Source of the DNA: Hydractinia symbiolongicarpus
Lineage: Eukaryota > Cnidaria > Hydrozoa > Anthoathecata > Hydractiniidae
DNA length: 64,000 bases
Reading direction: 5' to 3'
Assembly: GCF_029227915.1 (NCBI RefSeq)
Contig: NC_079878.1
Coordinates: 17,422,001-17,486,000 of the forward strand
The notes beneath the pieces were generated by a model. The model was not told where the DNA came from and made no database searches. It saw only the letters and a program-made list of their open reading frames with translations. Each line of letters starts with the position of its first letter. The first letter of the stretch is position 1. Positions 41,980 through 55,611 of this stretch are shown piece by piece. The position numbers and the translations under genes were made by a program.

Positions 41980-44900
41980 ATTTTTACAACATTTGTATCT
42001 GAGGAATAAAAAAAGGGCATGGCATGATTTACATAACTTAGGCATAGCCAAGGATCATTGGACCTTGTTTAATGAAATAGGTATTCAAAAGTATAGATTT
42101 CATTGCAATTACAGTGGGACCACTTATCACAATAATTGCTTAAAATTGCATGTCTGTTGTTTTTAACTGGTTTTCCACACACACTACAGGGAAACTGTAT
42201 CATTTACACTTTAAACAGAAAAAGTAACAAATAATAAATCGACAAAAAATCGAAAGTAAAAGCGATCACAGAAAATGAGAAAAAAAGAGAAGATAAAAAA
42301 CATCTACTTACAAGAATTACTCCTGGCACCATTTTAAACTGGAGTTATTACGATAGCAGAGAAGCAGTGATGGGGCTGTTAAGATTGTACCCTTGGAACA
42401 TCTTATTTAACTGGGATTTATTAAAGATCAAAACTAAAGAGGCGTCTAGGGCCTCAATCTTGACAGTCCCACCAGTGAATCAGAACTAGAGATAAGACTG
42501 TCACCGTATAACATATGCACATTGTACCAGGAATTCCATGAAAAAAACAACACGAATGAACCCATATTTGTTAATTTGCGCATGCAATTTTTTATTTTTT
42601 ATTATTCACTTATGGAGTGTTTTAAAAGTGTTAATATATTAACGAAACACATTGCTTTGTCGTTAGAAGTAACCTATAGCAAATATATACTGCAGGAATA
42701 CATGACAAAGGGAGGGCTATGTCATACCATGTTGTATTCACTGCGATCATCTACTATTTTGTTTGCTATGTCCATCCGCCCCTCCACATGGCCGCAGACT
42801 ATATTTTTACGGCAAGTGATATTTTCTCCGTAACGATTGTGTTTTTTACTAAAAGACATTTTTTTTAAACTTCAGTTCCATTTCGATCTTTTGCTCCATA
42901 CAATTCTTTTTTTGTACGCAGCGTGTCCAAAGATGTTTTAAAAAAGATGATATTTCCAATTACTTTTAATTTTTTTTTATAATTTTTTAGAATTTGTGCA
43001 TACAATGTTTACAAAATCAAGATTTTTAATTTTAAAAATGTTACCACAAGATTTTTAGTTGTGTAAATTCTCAGTGATCTGCTGTTATAAGACCAAAAAG
43101 TAACTTTTTGAGGAAAATTATGATTATTGGTATAATTTTCATATAAAAATTGATTCTTCCAGGATACAATTTCTGGCAACAATAAATTTTTAACTGTTAA
43201 ACGTCATAATACGTAATAAAGCCATGCTATTAATAGTATACATTAACTCTGGAAATTTGCTATTAAAAAGTTTAAATTGATATGTTTTTTTCGGTAATCT
43301 GTTGAATAATAATTTTATAAAAAAAAAATATTTTTTTGAGAAAAACGTTAGTTTTTAAAATCTGATGTGGTGAAAAGTAGGCCAGAGTTGATTTTTTATA
43401 TAAACAGAATACTTTTTTTAAATATATTTTCTATCAACATGAAAGGTAGCTAATTCCATACTGAATACATGTTCTAAAAGAGCTAGTGCATTTGCATTTA
43501 TTGTTGAAAAAAGAGGCAGTGTATGGCATCTTTTCAAAGATATCTGAGTTAAGCATATAATTAACTTTTTGTAGCCTGAGCTAGATTGAATTTTGTTAAC
43601 GAATTATTTAATCTTATTTTTTAAAGCAAGAAGAATAGTGTTGTGTGCTCACTTAGTAGTAAGAATGCTTTGTCTTAAAAAGTTGTTTTTTACATTTATG
43701 ATACATTTATCTTTGTTAACATGCTTTATTAAATAAAATACCAGTTATGCCAATTGAAATACAATTGCTCAGAAGATATTTTTTGTCTTGTATGAAAGAA
43801 ATTTGTGAATACTTTAAGGCAAGAAATTCTATTGTTTTTTGCTCACGTGATCAGTATTGAGAAATCTTTAATGTTAGATGTGGTCATGCTGGCTTTATGT
43901 TTATTGGTTGATTTTAATTCGGTTTTGCACTGGAAAATTATTAAATAAGAAACTCAATTTTAATATCTCGAAGAAAACTTAGTTAACTAGGCTAGAAACG
44001 TCTGAAATCTGGACAATCCTTGTTAAGTTGAGACAGTGTAGAGATATTGCTAACTTAATACCATAATTATTCAAATAAGTAGTCAAATTTTTATTCAGTA
44101 TATTGACTTTCAGGAGGGTCACATTATATGTACAGGTAATATTGCCAGTTGAAATACCCCTCTCTCTTCAGTGAGCTAATTTCCTACCTTTTTTTATTAT
44201 TGACTTGTGTTGAAAAATTGAACAAGCAACGCCAAATTTCGAAAAATTTTATGACCCATTTCAATTTATTACCACCCCTCATATTAATAATTAATAGCTT
44301 TTTCTGCTATGGAACTTATTATGCCAATAATTCAAACAAGCTTCACAGAGTAATTTATTTATTTATCATAAAAATTTACACTTTAGTAATAAGTTACTGC
44401 TATAATTGCGTGTTCTGATAAAGAAACCGACAAAGACATACGTATATATAACAAAAAATCATGTAAAATATACATTGTGACTGAAACAAATAACATAGAA
44501 AAACAAAAAATTGAATAACACTTTAGTCTGTAAACTAAACTCATTTCTCCCTTTTTGATATTTTTCAATAAGAGAAGCGTACAAAAAAATTATAGGGCAA
44601 TAGCGAAAGCAGGGAAGAAAGACAGGTATTCTTTCTAATACCACTCTTGAAAGACTCAAAGATAGGAGTGTTTAAGTAGACGAATCAAAGGTCAAACATA
44701 CACCGAGAAACAAAATTATTAAAATATCAAAATAATAAAAATTATTTGCAATTAAAATGACTCATGACTCTATTCCTAAAATCTGCGACTGAACCTGTTA
44801 CCGTATCTCTATGGGCAGTGTATTGAAAATTTTTACATCCGTTATAGAAAAGAAGCCAGATTATTTTGCGAGCTTAAGTTTCACTTTAGGAATAAATAAC

Positions 44901-46140
44901 ACTATAGAGTTTTGACAAGTGTTTTGACAATGGATTATAACTCTCTAGATCTTTACAAATATTACAACCTAAACATTTCTTTACAAATCCAAAAACATAG
45001 TTCAATCCAAATCCAGTAAGGTATTTCCAAAATCAAAAATTTCTCTCTGAAGTAAAGTATAATCCAAGTTTAAAATCCAATGCCAATATGTTTATAATGC
45101 ACAAAGTAGCTACACAATTTTAAATATCTAAATATAAAATGAAGTTACCTTTAACCAAGCATTAATTACTAATTACAGCCTTATAGCTAGCTACAGTACA
45201 GTGTCCTAAAAGCATTTTTGGGAGACCTCTAGCTAGCTAGCTAGTTTAAAGGCTTTTAGGATATATTAAGTTGTCTAGTGCCTAATAAAAGTTTTTTTCA
45301 AAATATATATCATAAAATTAGTATCACAAAGATAAAAACAGATATCAAAAATCAAAACTGTCCTGCCGCCAGCAGTTTCGCAAGGCAAATGACTGAATAA
45401 ACGTGAAGTCCAAAGTTCAACTTGCACCACCGAGTTCCGCAAATTCATAATGGCGCATAATCTCCGAAATGGTCTATTCAGAGCTATACGCTATCTTGTG
45501 AACTGCCTTGGTCAATTAGTGTTACTAAAAAACCTTTTAGAAATAACTCAACAAATTTTCCTGTTTTGCAAAAAAAATGCTACAGTACTATTTCTTTTTA
45601 GGAGTCGAAATACACGCAATATTAGCTAAATCAAATTCTATTTACCCTATTATTAACTAATAGCTATTTTCAACCGGTTATGAGAAAGTCGTAGCGTTCA
45701 ATGGCTAGAGAGCTTTAAGAACGGGCCTTGTACAGCGCAATATAACTTAACTTCGTAGCAACCATATCGTCGTTATAAATGTAGACAATTAACATTGCCG
45801 GTAAAACGTGAAAGATGCAGTCATAACTCAATTTTATATAGCTAGTTACACTATATTAATAACTATGTTCCTCTGAATAGTTTATTTATTTATTTATTCA
45901 TTTTTTATTCATTCATTTATTTATAATGAATATTTATACAGTATAAAACATCGTCTGCTATTAAAATGTGTCCTATAAATATTAGCAATATTAGTTTTTC
46001 TAACAGCTACGAACAAAAAAAGTCCATATACTTTTTTATCATTGTTGTCATGAGGTTTTAGTTTTAAAAATATTAAAAGTTCAAAATCAAATTACACTGC
46101 TTCCTATAAACAGCAAAAAAAAACATGACACACAATTATT
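41980..46140. other. 4-kb AT-rich stretch without supported genes
   Basis: Short frames only, with no recognisable motifs. It includes AGCTAGCTAG runs near 45180-45245 and a TTTA/TTCA simple repeat at 45870-45925. Confidence 0.5.
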
Positions 46141-47560
46141 TTTGTAAAATATCGTTTTTATTTGTGTATGGATAGTTATCCAAATCTACTGTTTGTTTTA
46201 ATATCTGATAAATGTATGTATAGGTGTCCCACATTCCAGCAAACTTACTGTGTTAAGATAAAAAGTAAAGTATTCCATGAATTGAGCTGTTAGAACATCT
46301 AATTTATTATATCGTACAAGCGTATTTGCGACTTTTTTCCAAAATCTCCTTCTTAGTGGTGTATGGATGGGCATCAAACATCACTCCTTGTTTAGTGTCT
46401 AGCATAAAGTTTTCTACCAGGTTGGCGTGCTGAATATTTTAATTCGCGAGAAGGGTAAATTAAAAAAATGCGTTTTTTAAATGATGCATGTATATCGATA
46501 GAATCTCTATTTTTATAAGGTATGGATGGATCTCTCATTTTCTTGGTTGTTTACTGAGGAGAACTAATGTTGTATACACAGGTCTGCTACGACATGCTGT
46601 ATGTTTTTTCCGCCTGAAGGAAGGTTTTGCAAAATATCCTTAATATTGTATGGTGGTATGAATCAGTCTCCCCCGTTCCTGCTTCTTACTGAGTGGGATA
46701 AAGTCTTCCTGTGAATTCACATGTGAGGACATCTGATATTATCTAAATCTCCTTTTTAGTAGTGTATGGATGGATATCTAACTTTTTATTCAGCGTGAAA
46801 AGCAACTTCCAAAATTCTCATTTTAAATGATGTATGGATGGGTCTCACACTCTCGTGCCTGTTTTCTGAGTGAAATAAAGTCTCGAATTGGCCGACCAAG
46901 AGATTTAATACTTCACCTTTCGCGATGTCGTTTTTATCAGATCTCTTTGTTAGGTTGTATTGCAGGATCTTTTGCTCCCTTGCCTGTTTACAGAGTAGAA
47001 GAAAGGGTTTTTTATTTGCTTGCTAGAACATTGAACATTTCATTTGGTGCGAGAGAGCTTTAACAAAATCTTTGATGTATGCACATGCAATGATATACGC
47101 ACGCGTGTGCTACTCGCCCTTTCGATTTTTGAATAGAAAAAAGTGATCGTTTGACGTTTTTTTATTCTGTTCTTTTTTTATATTGCGTAAGGTTATTCCC
47201 CAAAATACTTTTTTAATGATGAATTGATAGGTTTCGCTACTTGTCTAATTGTTTTTTAATCAGAATAAGCTTTTCCTTGTTTAGCTTCACAATACATTCA
47301 ATATCGTATTTATTGCGGGAATAGTTTCCTAAATTTTGTTTTTAGTATTGTATGTGTAGGTATGGATGGGCCTGGCTACTTGCCTAAATATTTACCCTAA
47401 TAGGACATCTTCCCCTATTACTTAATTCAGTTCGCTTGCTTGTGTATTGACTAGAATGAAGTTTCCCCTTGCTTTTTTTGTACAGCATGCGTTTTCGAAC
47501 AAGCTCGTTAAAATTTAGAACAGTTGTACACGTTTCATGTGATCAAAATCGACCTTAAAT
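46140..47560. repeat. Diverged direct repeats related to 2150-2990
   Basis: Phrases such as GTGTATGGATGG, CCAAAATCTCC, TTGTTTAGTGTCTAG and GGACATCT recur at ~150-200 bp spacing with strong divergence. Same family as the array at 2150-2990. Confidence 0.55.
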
Positions 47561-47839
47561 GTTAATTCAAGATATTTAGTAGGCCTAAAATTTTAAATTT
47601 TGTTCAAGGATGAATTTCACGTTGCAAAATATTAAATGCGTACGATCATGGATGGAGGCGTTGTTTTATAAATGGCAAGCATATGCTATAACCCATTGGG
47701 TAATTCATTACTCTGCAAGTAATAAAAGAAAAACAGTTACATTAATACATGTAGTCATGCTGTCGAGCATGGTGATACATACTAACTTTTTGTTGCCCTT
47801 CCCTGACCTCTTCCCAGGTTAACTTGTATTATGTTTCAT

Positions 47840-47904
47840 AAGTACAACGTCGTCCGTAGCGAGGTTATAATAATACAACCTCGTCCCGGGTCTAGGTTGT
47901 ACTT
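47840..47904. repeat. Nested double inverted repeat
   Basis: Outer arms AAGTACAAC (47840-47848) and GTTGTACTT (47896-47904); inner arms GAGGTT (47861-47866) and AACCTC (47877-47882). GC content is above the surroundings. Possibly a small foldback element. Confidence 0.55.
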
Positions 47905-50490
47905 AAATTAACGTGAATTTTTTAAAAAATTTGCCTAAAAAGCAAAAATAGCCGAATACCAGTTGGCTGCAACAAAAGTTTTCAAATAGCTGGCTACACC
48001 CTTTACTTTAATAAAAACTTTGGCGAAGTCTAAAGTTTGTTAATTCAAGGAGACAACAGTTTCAATAAACCTGTAATACTTAGCTAGGGTTTTTAACTCA
48101 CAATTAATTTTGTAACAACAAGCTTTATGATGTGTTTTTATTTGAAGTGACATTGAATTTTGTGAATTCCAAGCAAATGTCTATTGTTGTAAAACCATGA
48201 AAGTTATTGGTTCGTATCCAATCCATCTTTGAAGGTGGTAGTTCAAATGGAAGAACAACATGGTGTGCAGTAATTAGTTTCATACTGCAACAAACAATAA
48301 TCCAAATCAATTCAAAATTTAAAATTCATACAGTTATACCCTTTTTCCGTCTCTTTGTGTGCAAAATTGCGGTGAACAGAATAAGCTCCATTAATCTACA
48401 AAAAAATCGAAGGTTCAATTCGATATCGGGGTATTTTAATTATTTTTAATTGCCATTAATAATAAGAACCGCCGTACGCTTTGTTACGCAATCTTTTGTA
48501 ACCACATCATCAAGTTCTAACCATGCCAGTACCGATAAGTAACGATATGGATGAAATTCTTATTTATCTTTTGCAGCTTTTTTAAAATGGAAACAAATCA
48601 GAAATTTAAGCTCTTCGAATTTTCTATCGTGATTAATCAAAAGTTAATGGTTCGACAACGAAGATTTGAACAGTCAGATTTAAATAGTAAAGTTGTTGGG
48701 TTGGGTTTTGACAAGGTTTAAAATGTCCTCGTTATGACTTTTTTGACTTCTAAGGGCTTTGTTTTTACAACATCCTTACTATAAAAAACGGACAATATAT
48801 CGATAATGTAGAATGGATATTATGTCCATATGCACTGGAATGAACGGGCTTCTAAATATTGATATATTGACCATATGTATAAAAAATGGATATAATGATG
48901 ATTTTTTCAGGAGATCCAAGAATCCATATAATGTAGAGACCTGGTGACCATGTCAGGGCGGAGCGCATCGCTTCTGCGTCTATCCGCTGCACTGCAGGGC
49001 GCTCCGCGGTTTACGGACTACTGCATCCTTGTTCCCCACCCTCTACCCTGTTTTCAGACAAGGAATAACACTAAGATTTATTTATTTATGCCATCATCGG
49101 TATCTACAAACTTGCACTAGACAGCAGAGGCTGTAGCCAGGATACCCAGCTCAACCTTCCACAACATTTCATATTATAATTTATGGCTGGCCTAGTTATT
49201 TAAGCTTTCTTTTATAGAGAAAGAAAAAATGATTATAAGGGTGGTTTGAAGGGACAACGCTGGGTCTCCTGGCCAAATTTATGGCTAGACAGACTGAAAG
49301 CCTTTGGAGATGGCCAGCCAGTTAGGCGTGTACAAGAGTTATCTCACCTTCTTTTTTGCCTCCAGCGGTGAGTTAAGGGGCCATTAATTCATACTGTATA
49401 TTTTACCGTGGTCACTCACAAACAGAGTTGTTTGCCATGGTATAGACAACCGCACCAAACTAAATTGCTTAAAAAGGATAACTATCATAACACAGGAACT
49501 CACAGTAGAGTACTAAACACAAAGTAAAAGGCTAAGAGTATAAAATATCAATTGTTTAATAACAATCTATGAAGTTTTCTATAATGGAGGATCATTTGAG
49601 ACTTAATTAATCAGCATCAGATAGTTTGTTGGGAAAGGTTGCTGAATATTGTTTCATTATTTAAAAAAATGAACGCCGAGCGAATGTAGATTGAAGGTGG
49701 TTGTATATCTAGGTAGCTTGTGAGTGAAGTGCAGAAAAATTATATTTCGAGCTAAAAATGATTCCTTCCTGACCAATATAGTGAATTTCAAAAGGAATAA
49801 TTGAAACAAGAACGTGTTGAAATTTCAATAAACACATTGAAAATGTGTATGTACTTTTCATGAAACAATCGCATAATGGTGCCATGGCGAAAATTTATCT
49901 CACGAAATTTAATTTCACTTTTCGAAATTCTTCTTCAATTCAATTCAATCTTGCAAAGTTTCTATGATTAAAGTAAGTAAGATATATTCTATCATCTGAA
50001 TATATCTTCTCTCTGAAAAAGATCTAGCAAAATGGGAAAGTTGCTCCGTGAAAAATTTAAAAATAACAACAGCTAGCGAAAAGGACAACGACACCTTATT
50101 TCATGGGCAGAAGCAATGCATATAAGGACAAACAAGAAACAAAGAAGGCAGATAATAAAAGGAGAATTGAATTACATAGTATGTAAATCTGTGGAGACTC
50201 TGATAAAAATCATAAATGTTGAAAATTATATTGTATGGTAGTAAAACTTGAGAGCCAATATTGTTTATGTATAAAATAGAAGTAGAGGGTTTAAATTTTA
50301 CAATTTTTAAAGTTTTTAAATTTTACAACGAATGCTTGATGCTGAAATATTTTGCTCAATGTGTTTTTATTTCTAAATATATACAGTATTAAGATATGGT
50401 TATTAGAATTAGGGAACATACTATATTTTTATCTCAAAATATACAGATTTTTTTGGCTTGATATTCAAAAACATTTTGTCTGTTGTTTTG
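47905..50490. other. AT-rich stretch without supported genes
   Basis: It contains one GC-rich hairpin listed separately (48958-49007) and degenerate AATGGATATTATGTCCATAT-like short repeats at 48800-48900. No coding segment was recognised. Confidence 0.45.
48958..49007. repeat. GC-rich hairpin
   Basis: GCGGAGCGC (48958-48966) pairs with GCGCTCCGC (48999-49007) across a 32-nt GC-rich loop, in ~33% GC surroundings. A tRNA or snoRNA fold was considered but no box A/B or C/D motifs are present. Confidence 0.5.
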
Positions 50491-50579
50491 AATTTTGGAT
50501 AGTGAAACAAACTCCAATACATTTTTGTTGATACATGTTGTGTCATCATACTTTATTTTCTACTTTTTCATATTTGAAG

Positions 50580-50699
50580 GAACACATTCAATTAGCATTG
50601 GATTTATTGGCTACAATGCCGCCATCACAAAACAGTTCTCAACTATGGGTAGACTTCATGAAGTGTCATCCCAATGGATGGAAAATACCGGAATTGATG
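50580..50699 (+). CDS. Candidate host-gene exon (40 codons)
   Basis: The acceptor TATTTGAAG precedes 50580; the donor GTAAGT starts at 50700. The 120-nt segment is open with phase 0 at both ends and reads EHIQLALDLLATMPPSQNSS then QLWVDFMKCHPNGWKIPELM. The balanced composition, Trp/Cys/Pro content and perfect exon borders in AT-rich DNA suggest a real internal exon of a helical protein. Family not recognised. No partner exons were found with confidence within several kb. Confidence 0.45.
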
Positions 50700-50701
50700 G
50701 T

Positions 50702-52280
50702 AAGTAGAATTGTTGTTACATTTCTTGACACTTCGTATATCACGATTTTACATTTATTGTGAAAACATTCGGATAGAGGTACTGTAGGGCTCAAAAAATA
50801 GTGGCAACAACGAAAATATTGTTACACAAAAATATCTCCCAATATATACTACATCGTATTTTTTAAAGGATTGTCGATGAAATTTAAAAGAGTTGTTCTG
50901 ATTGAATTAGAGCTGTTGAAAAGATGTGAAGAAGAAGTCGGCATACTCAAAAAAGAAATGTCTAGCTACTTGCTTCCTTTTTGCTGCTTGAAGAAACTCT
51001 TTACGTTAAGATTTCAATCAAGAACTGCGATATTTTCGATTCTCACTTTTACCACACGCTTGTCCTATTCGTACGGAGATTAGAAGACAATGTGAAAGTG
51101 CGCGAAAAAACTATAAAAACCCAATTAAAATTAATGTGACGTGACGGGTCTCCATCTCCGAGACGGATCTTCATCGTTTATGTTCAAAACAGTTTTCTTC
51201 TTCTCCACCTCACTCACTCCACGCAGCATGTTCTATTGTTTGTAATCAATTTATATTATCAACTTGTGTCAAGTCATTAAAATATGTTTCTGAACTATAA
51301 AGGGAATAAAGAAATTGAGATTGTTCCAAAGTCTTTTAGCCCGCATTCATTTCATTCTACTTCAATCAAAACTATTAGCTGCATACTATTTCAACTATTT
51401 GTAGAATATATTTTTTTAACAAGTACTTATTTGCTTCTTATAATAATACAAGATGTATAGTATACGTAAAACTAGCTCACCTCATACGTGGCACTGTATT
51501 ATATATATTCATTTGTGGAAATAAATTGAAATCAATCACAATGGGCTATCAAACAGAAAGTGAATGTTTCAAAATATCATTCCGGGCATGCTATGTAATA
51601 TATTAAAAAGGATGGCCACAAGCTTGATCATATTTTTTTTGAAGTAATCACATAAAAAACTTTCTATATTAACAAAAAGTAATATATAAAGAAGTAGTAA
51701 TCTTCTTGTGAAACATTCTGTGATGCCACAGATGCTAATGGTTTTGACTTTCGTAGTGCATGAGCATATTTTTTGAAAAAAATAATTATTTGAGGAAACT
51801 ACAAAGAAAAATTGAGTTACTGTCAGTACATTTATATACATTATGAGAACCATCATAAAACCATTCAATAAACCTGAAAGTATAATTCATAACTTCAGTC
51901 TATGAAATACACAAACACATTTCATCAAGAAACTACAACTACAAACTACAATCGTTCAATATATATTAACAATTGTTTCACAAAAAAAACGGATTCTTCT
52001 ATATTCGAAAGCATAACAGATTAATCCTTAACGAAGACGACGTGATACACGTTTGCCTAAAGTTCATTCCAGTATATGTTAACAAGTTTTAATGTTGTGA
52101 ATCAAAAAAAGGTTTCGTTCAACCAAGAGATAATCGCTATATACAAAAGTATTCAGGCCTCAATTCATCGAAACAAGACAAGTAGAGTTCGTATATGTGA
52201 TAATACATTAGACACAATTCATTTCCGGCCAAAATTAAGCGAAACGAGAGAAATCTGCAGGGCTTAACTGATAATGCCAT
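50702..52280. other. AT-rich stretch without firm genes
   Basis: A frame at 50871-51083 (IELELLKRCEEEVGILKKEM) looks helical and could be a transposase-derived or exon fragment, but evidence is thin. The rest is noncoding. Confidence 0.35.
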
Positions 52281-52289
52281 AGACAAGTG

Positions 52290-52860
52290 CCGACTTCGGT
52301 GTTATGAAAGGCCCAATTCACCAAAACAACGGAACCTGCTATGTATGGATTGCTTCTAGAAACAGGACCATTTTCCTAAATTTTTTTTCAACGACCTAGC
52401 TCACCGAAACAATCAAATCTATTATGTACGGATTCCTTTTAGAAACAGGATCCTTTTTCTGAATGTTTACCAATGGCTCAATATACCGAAATAACCGAAT
52501 CTGTGATGTATGAATTGCTTTTAGAAACAGAAGCTTTTTCGTGAATGCTTAACAATGGGCCAATCCACCGAAACAACTGAATCTGTGATGTATGGATTGC
52601 TTCTAGAAATAGGAGCTCTTTCCTGAATGATTATCAAAGGTCTAATTTGCGGAAATAACTGTATCTCTTACTTATCAGAGGCTCGATTTACCAACATAAC
52701 CGAATGTGTTATGTATGGATTGCTTTTAAAATCGGGAATTCTCACCTGAATATTTTGTGAAGGCAATTTCGCAAATGTTAGCCAACTTTATGTGTATGGA
52801 TTGCTCCTGACTTGCCAATTCTTTCCTAACTTTTTTGTTAAAGCCTTACAGATGTAAATT
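52290..52860. repeat. Diverged tandem repeat, ~93-100 bp units, 5-6 copies
   Basis: Each unit contains ATGTATGGATTGCTTTTAGA, AACAGGA(A/T)C, CTGAATG and CACCGAAACAAC-like blocks. Heavily diverged. Confidence 0.75.
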
Positions 52861-53147
52861 TCTTCCGCCCTTTAAGGAAATAAAAATCTCATATTAAAGT
52901 ACCACATCAAATGCGGTTGATTAACAATTAATATTAAAAATCAAATAGAAGAATAATTTTAACAAAAGAGCTTTGGCTCTTTTGGGATAAGGCAGTTTAA
53001 AAGGGGATTAAACACAAGACAACGATAAACATTTGCGTAGATATTTACGCTCCATCTTATAATACAACCACTATGTATATAACACCAAATGTCAATAAGA
53101 AAACAAATTAATCAAGTTCAGAGAGCACAGAAAACGAATACAAAAAG

Positions 53148-53735
53148 TTGTATCCACAAGGTTCCAGCCCTGCTCAGTTTTATGGTGCCGCCAAGGTTCA
53201 CAAGATACCACCTAATTCTACAGTAGCTGACGATTTACCATCACGACCCATCATATCGAATATCGGATCTGCTACTTACAACACATCAAACTACCTCGCG
53301 AAATCTTTAACACCGCTGACAAAGTCAACATATGCTACTGAAAGCTCTTTAGATTTTATATTATCATTGAAAGGAGAAAAGATACCTCATAATTACAAAC
53401 TAGTACCTTTTGACGTCACTAGTTTATTCACCAACGTTCCGTTGGAAGAAAAGATAGACATAATATTGCAAAAGATATATGCTGAAAAAGTTATAGAAAC
53501 AAAAATTAAGCGAGAGGAAATGAAACATCTATTAATCTCATGTACAAAACATGTACATTTCAGTTTTAACAACCAACTTATATTCAGGTAGATGGTGTAG
53601 CAATGGGCTCGCCTCTAGGACCAGTCCTAGCATATCTTCATGGTTGAGTTGGAGAATGAAATAGTCCCAAAATTAGAAAATTCAGTAAAATTTTGGAAGA
53701 AATATGTAGATGACACTGTTAATGAAAACCAGATA
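53148..53735 (+). pseudogene. Penelope-type reverse transcriptase fragment
   Basis: The frame 53148-53591 (147 aa) holds AQFYGAAKVHKIPPNS, RPIISNIGSATYNTSNYLAK and KLVPFDVTSLFTNVPLEEK with the first catalytic Asp. A shift near 53588 leads to VDGVAMGSPLGPVLA, and a second to KKYVDDTVNENQ with the YVDD box (53703-53714). The blocks are the fingers and palm of Penelope-like RTs, which are related to telomerase. The region upstream of 53100 is lost or diverged. Confidence 0.88.
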
Positions 53736-54334
53736 AACAATGTGCTGATCCCACTTAATAGTTACCATTCGAATATCCAGTGAACATATGAAGTTAAAAA
53801 CGATAACTACATAGCCTTTCTTGATGTAAAGACACATCTATTTATCGAAAAGACACGAACACTGATATATAAATGCACTAGAATTTATCTGCATCACGCC
53901 CATGGAAAGTTGAAACGGTTAAATGGTTGGTGTTGAGAGCGTTTAATATATGCTCTTAATCACAAGATCTGAAATACCAACTAAATCACTTAAAAAATGT
54001 GTTTATAAAAAACTTATCCCGAAGCAGTTGTATCTAATGTAATTAATAACACACAGCGAAATTTCAACATTCAAAATGCCGACACTGTTTCTGAAGAAGA
54101 CACCAATGAATCTCCAATAACACCTTTCATGGTTTTTATTCTGTCAAGTCTGGCTACGGGAAAATAAATAAGGTTAATTTCGTTTAAGAAAAGCGAATTA
54201 GAAAATAATGGTAACTGCTTAGTAAAGCGTCTAACACTTTTAAACAGTTTCTATCAGCCAATGTCAAGCCACGCATTGCTGATCAATGTAAAATGTTATG
54301 TTTGCTATTTTCTGTGAAATAGAACCAAGGATGA

Positions 54335-54640
54335 ACACAACATGGTGTTGTGTACAAATATACTTGTCCGGTGGAATAGTGCGATGCTACATACATTGGT
54401 GAAACAGCCAGGAGGCTTAATGAAAGATAGACCACCAAAAACGCGATAAGAACTCTCACATCCTAAAACATTCAGTCATTGAGAATTACCAACTTGGTGA
54501 ACATAAGAACTTCAGTATTTTGATAGATAATGTTCACCACTTTAAAAAGAAAAAAATAGCTGAGGCCATGTATATTTGTGATAACAGTCCCACGCTTAAT
54601 GTACAGGGATTATCTGTTCCATTAAAATTGTTTTAAGATA
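54335..54640 (+). pseudogene. Penelope GIY-YIG endonuclease remnant
   Basis: VYKYTCPVE, a TAG stop, then CDATYIGETARRLNER: the GIY-YIG core with the YIG tyrosine (tat-equivalent near 54390) and the following Arg. The last part EHKNFSILIDNVHHFKKKKI and NNSPTLNVQGLSVPL-like residues lies further on to 54635. Several stops. In intact elements this domain nicks the target site. Confidence 0.82.
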
Positions 54641-54914
54641 AATATTATTTATAGTCAACAAGGGGAGGAGTGCATTTGTGCACCGCGCGGTGGACGTTAC
54701 CCTCACCAACGGTATATAGTATATATACCTTTGGGTATGCCGTTATGTGTTATATGTTTCGTTAAGTATTGTTTTATACGTCCTCTGTGTATTGCGTAGT
54801 TGTTGAAAATTATATTTAAAAAAAACTTGTGAGAGAATTGTAACGATTTACGTTGATAATTGTCTTGTAGTAACAAGACGAAATATCCGTTAAAATAAAA
54901 TAAAAAATGTCATC

Positions 54915-55610
54915 ATCAATCAAACTTCTCGTATTTATTTTTATTGTGAAGTTATATACCGAATTAATATATAAGACTAATTAAGCAAGAACATATTTGT
55001 TAATATCGATCTGCTTGTGCTAAGGCACTTGCCATTGTATAACTGGATGTCAGTTGAGCTTGCTGCAATTTTTGGTTATATAAATTGGCAAAACAGTAAC
55101 AGCTAGTGGATTTCAATAATCAGCTTCTTCACTAAAAAACAATTAATCTTTAAGAATCTTGCTATTAGATCACAGAAATGTTACACGAAAAAACTTTGAA
55201 AATGAATACAATTAATTTGGAAACTATGAATTTTAGGAAAAGTAATAGCAAACAGAGAAATATATCACCTAGCAGTCATAATATGTATTGTAAAGAAACA
55301 AATAACAACAACATGATCAACACTAACATTTTATTCCAATACATGGAAAAAGAGTTTGGCAGTACTTTTAAGCTCTATCATGTGTACAGGTAGTGGCATA
55401 AAAAGACACCTTAGTCATTAAAGTTACTGCAAAAAAACTTTCATAACAAAAGAACCATCCAGTATGTAAATTCTCTTACAATTCTGCCTCAAACCACTGA
55501 TGGTGATTTATATTTAATGTGGTCTATGCTCAATGGATTTCAGGATGGACCAGGTTTCCAGTGTTTAGCTCCCATTGCTACAAAAATCTTTATGAAATGA
55601 CAAACTAACT
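54915..55610. other. AT-rich stretch without supported genes
   Basis: One 71-residue frame at 55178-55393 is Asn/Lys-rich and not convincing. It ends near a GTAGTG, so an exon cannot be excluded. Confidence 0.35.
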
Positions 55611-55611
55611 A

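Larger units (their letters stand above)
53100..54910 (+). mobile_element. Penelope-like retroelement, broken
   Basis: Rightward: a reverse transcriptase of the Penelope type (53148-53720), a decayed linker, a GIY-YIG endonuclease (54340-54640) and a 3' tail with a small hairpin (ATAATTGTCTTG...CAAGACGAAAT, ~54855-54890) followed by an A-rich end. RT plus GIY-YIG in this order is diagnostic. Many stops and frame changes; inactive. Confidence 0.88.

Noticed and set aside
45870-45925. TTTA/TTCA-rich stretch as a regulatory site
   Set aside because: An ordinary simple repeat.
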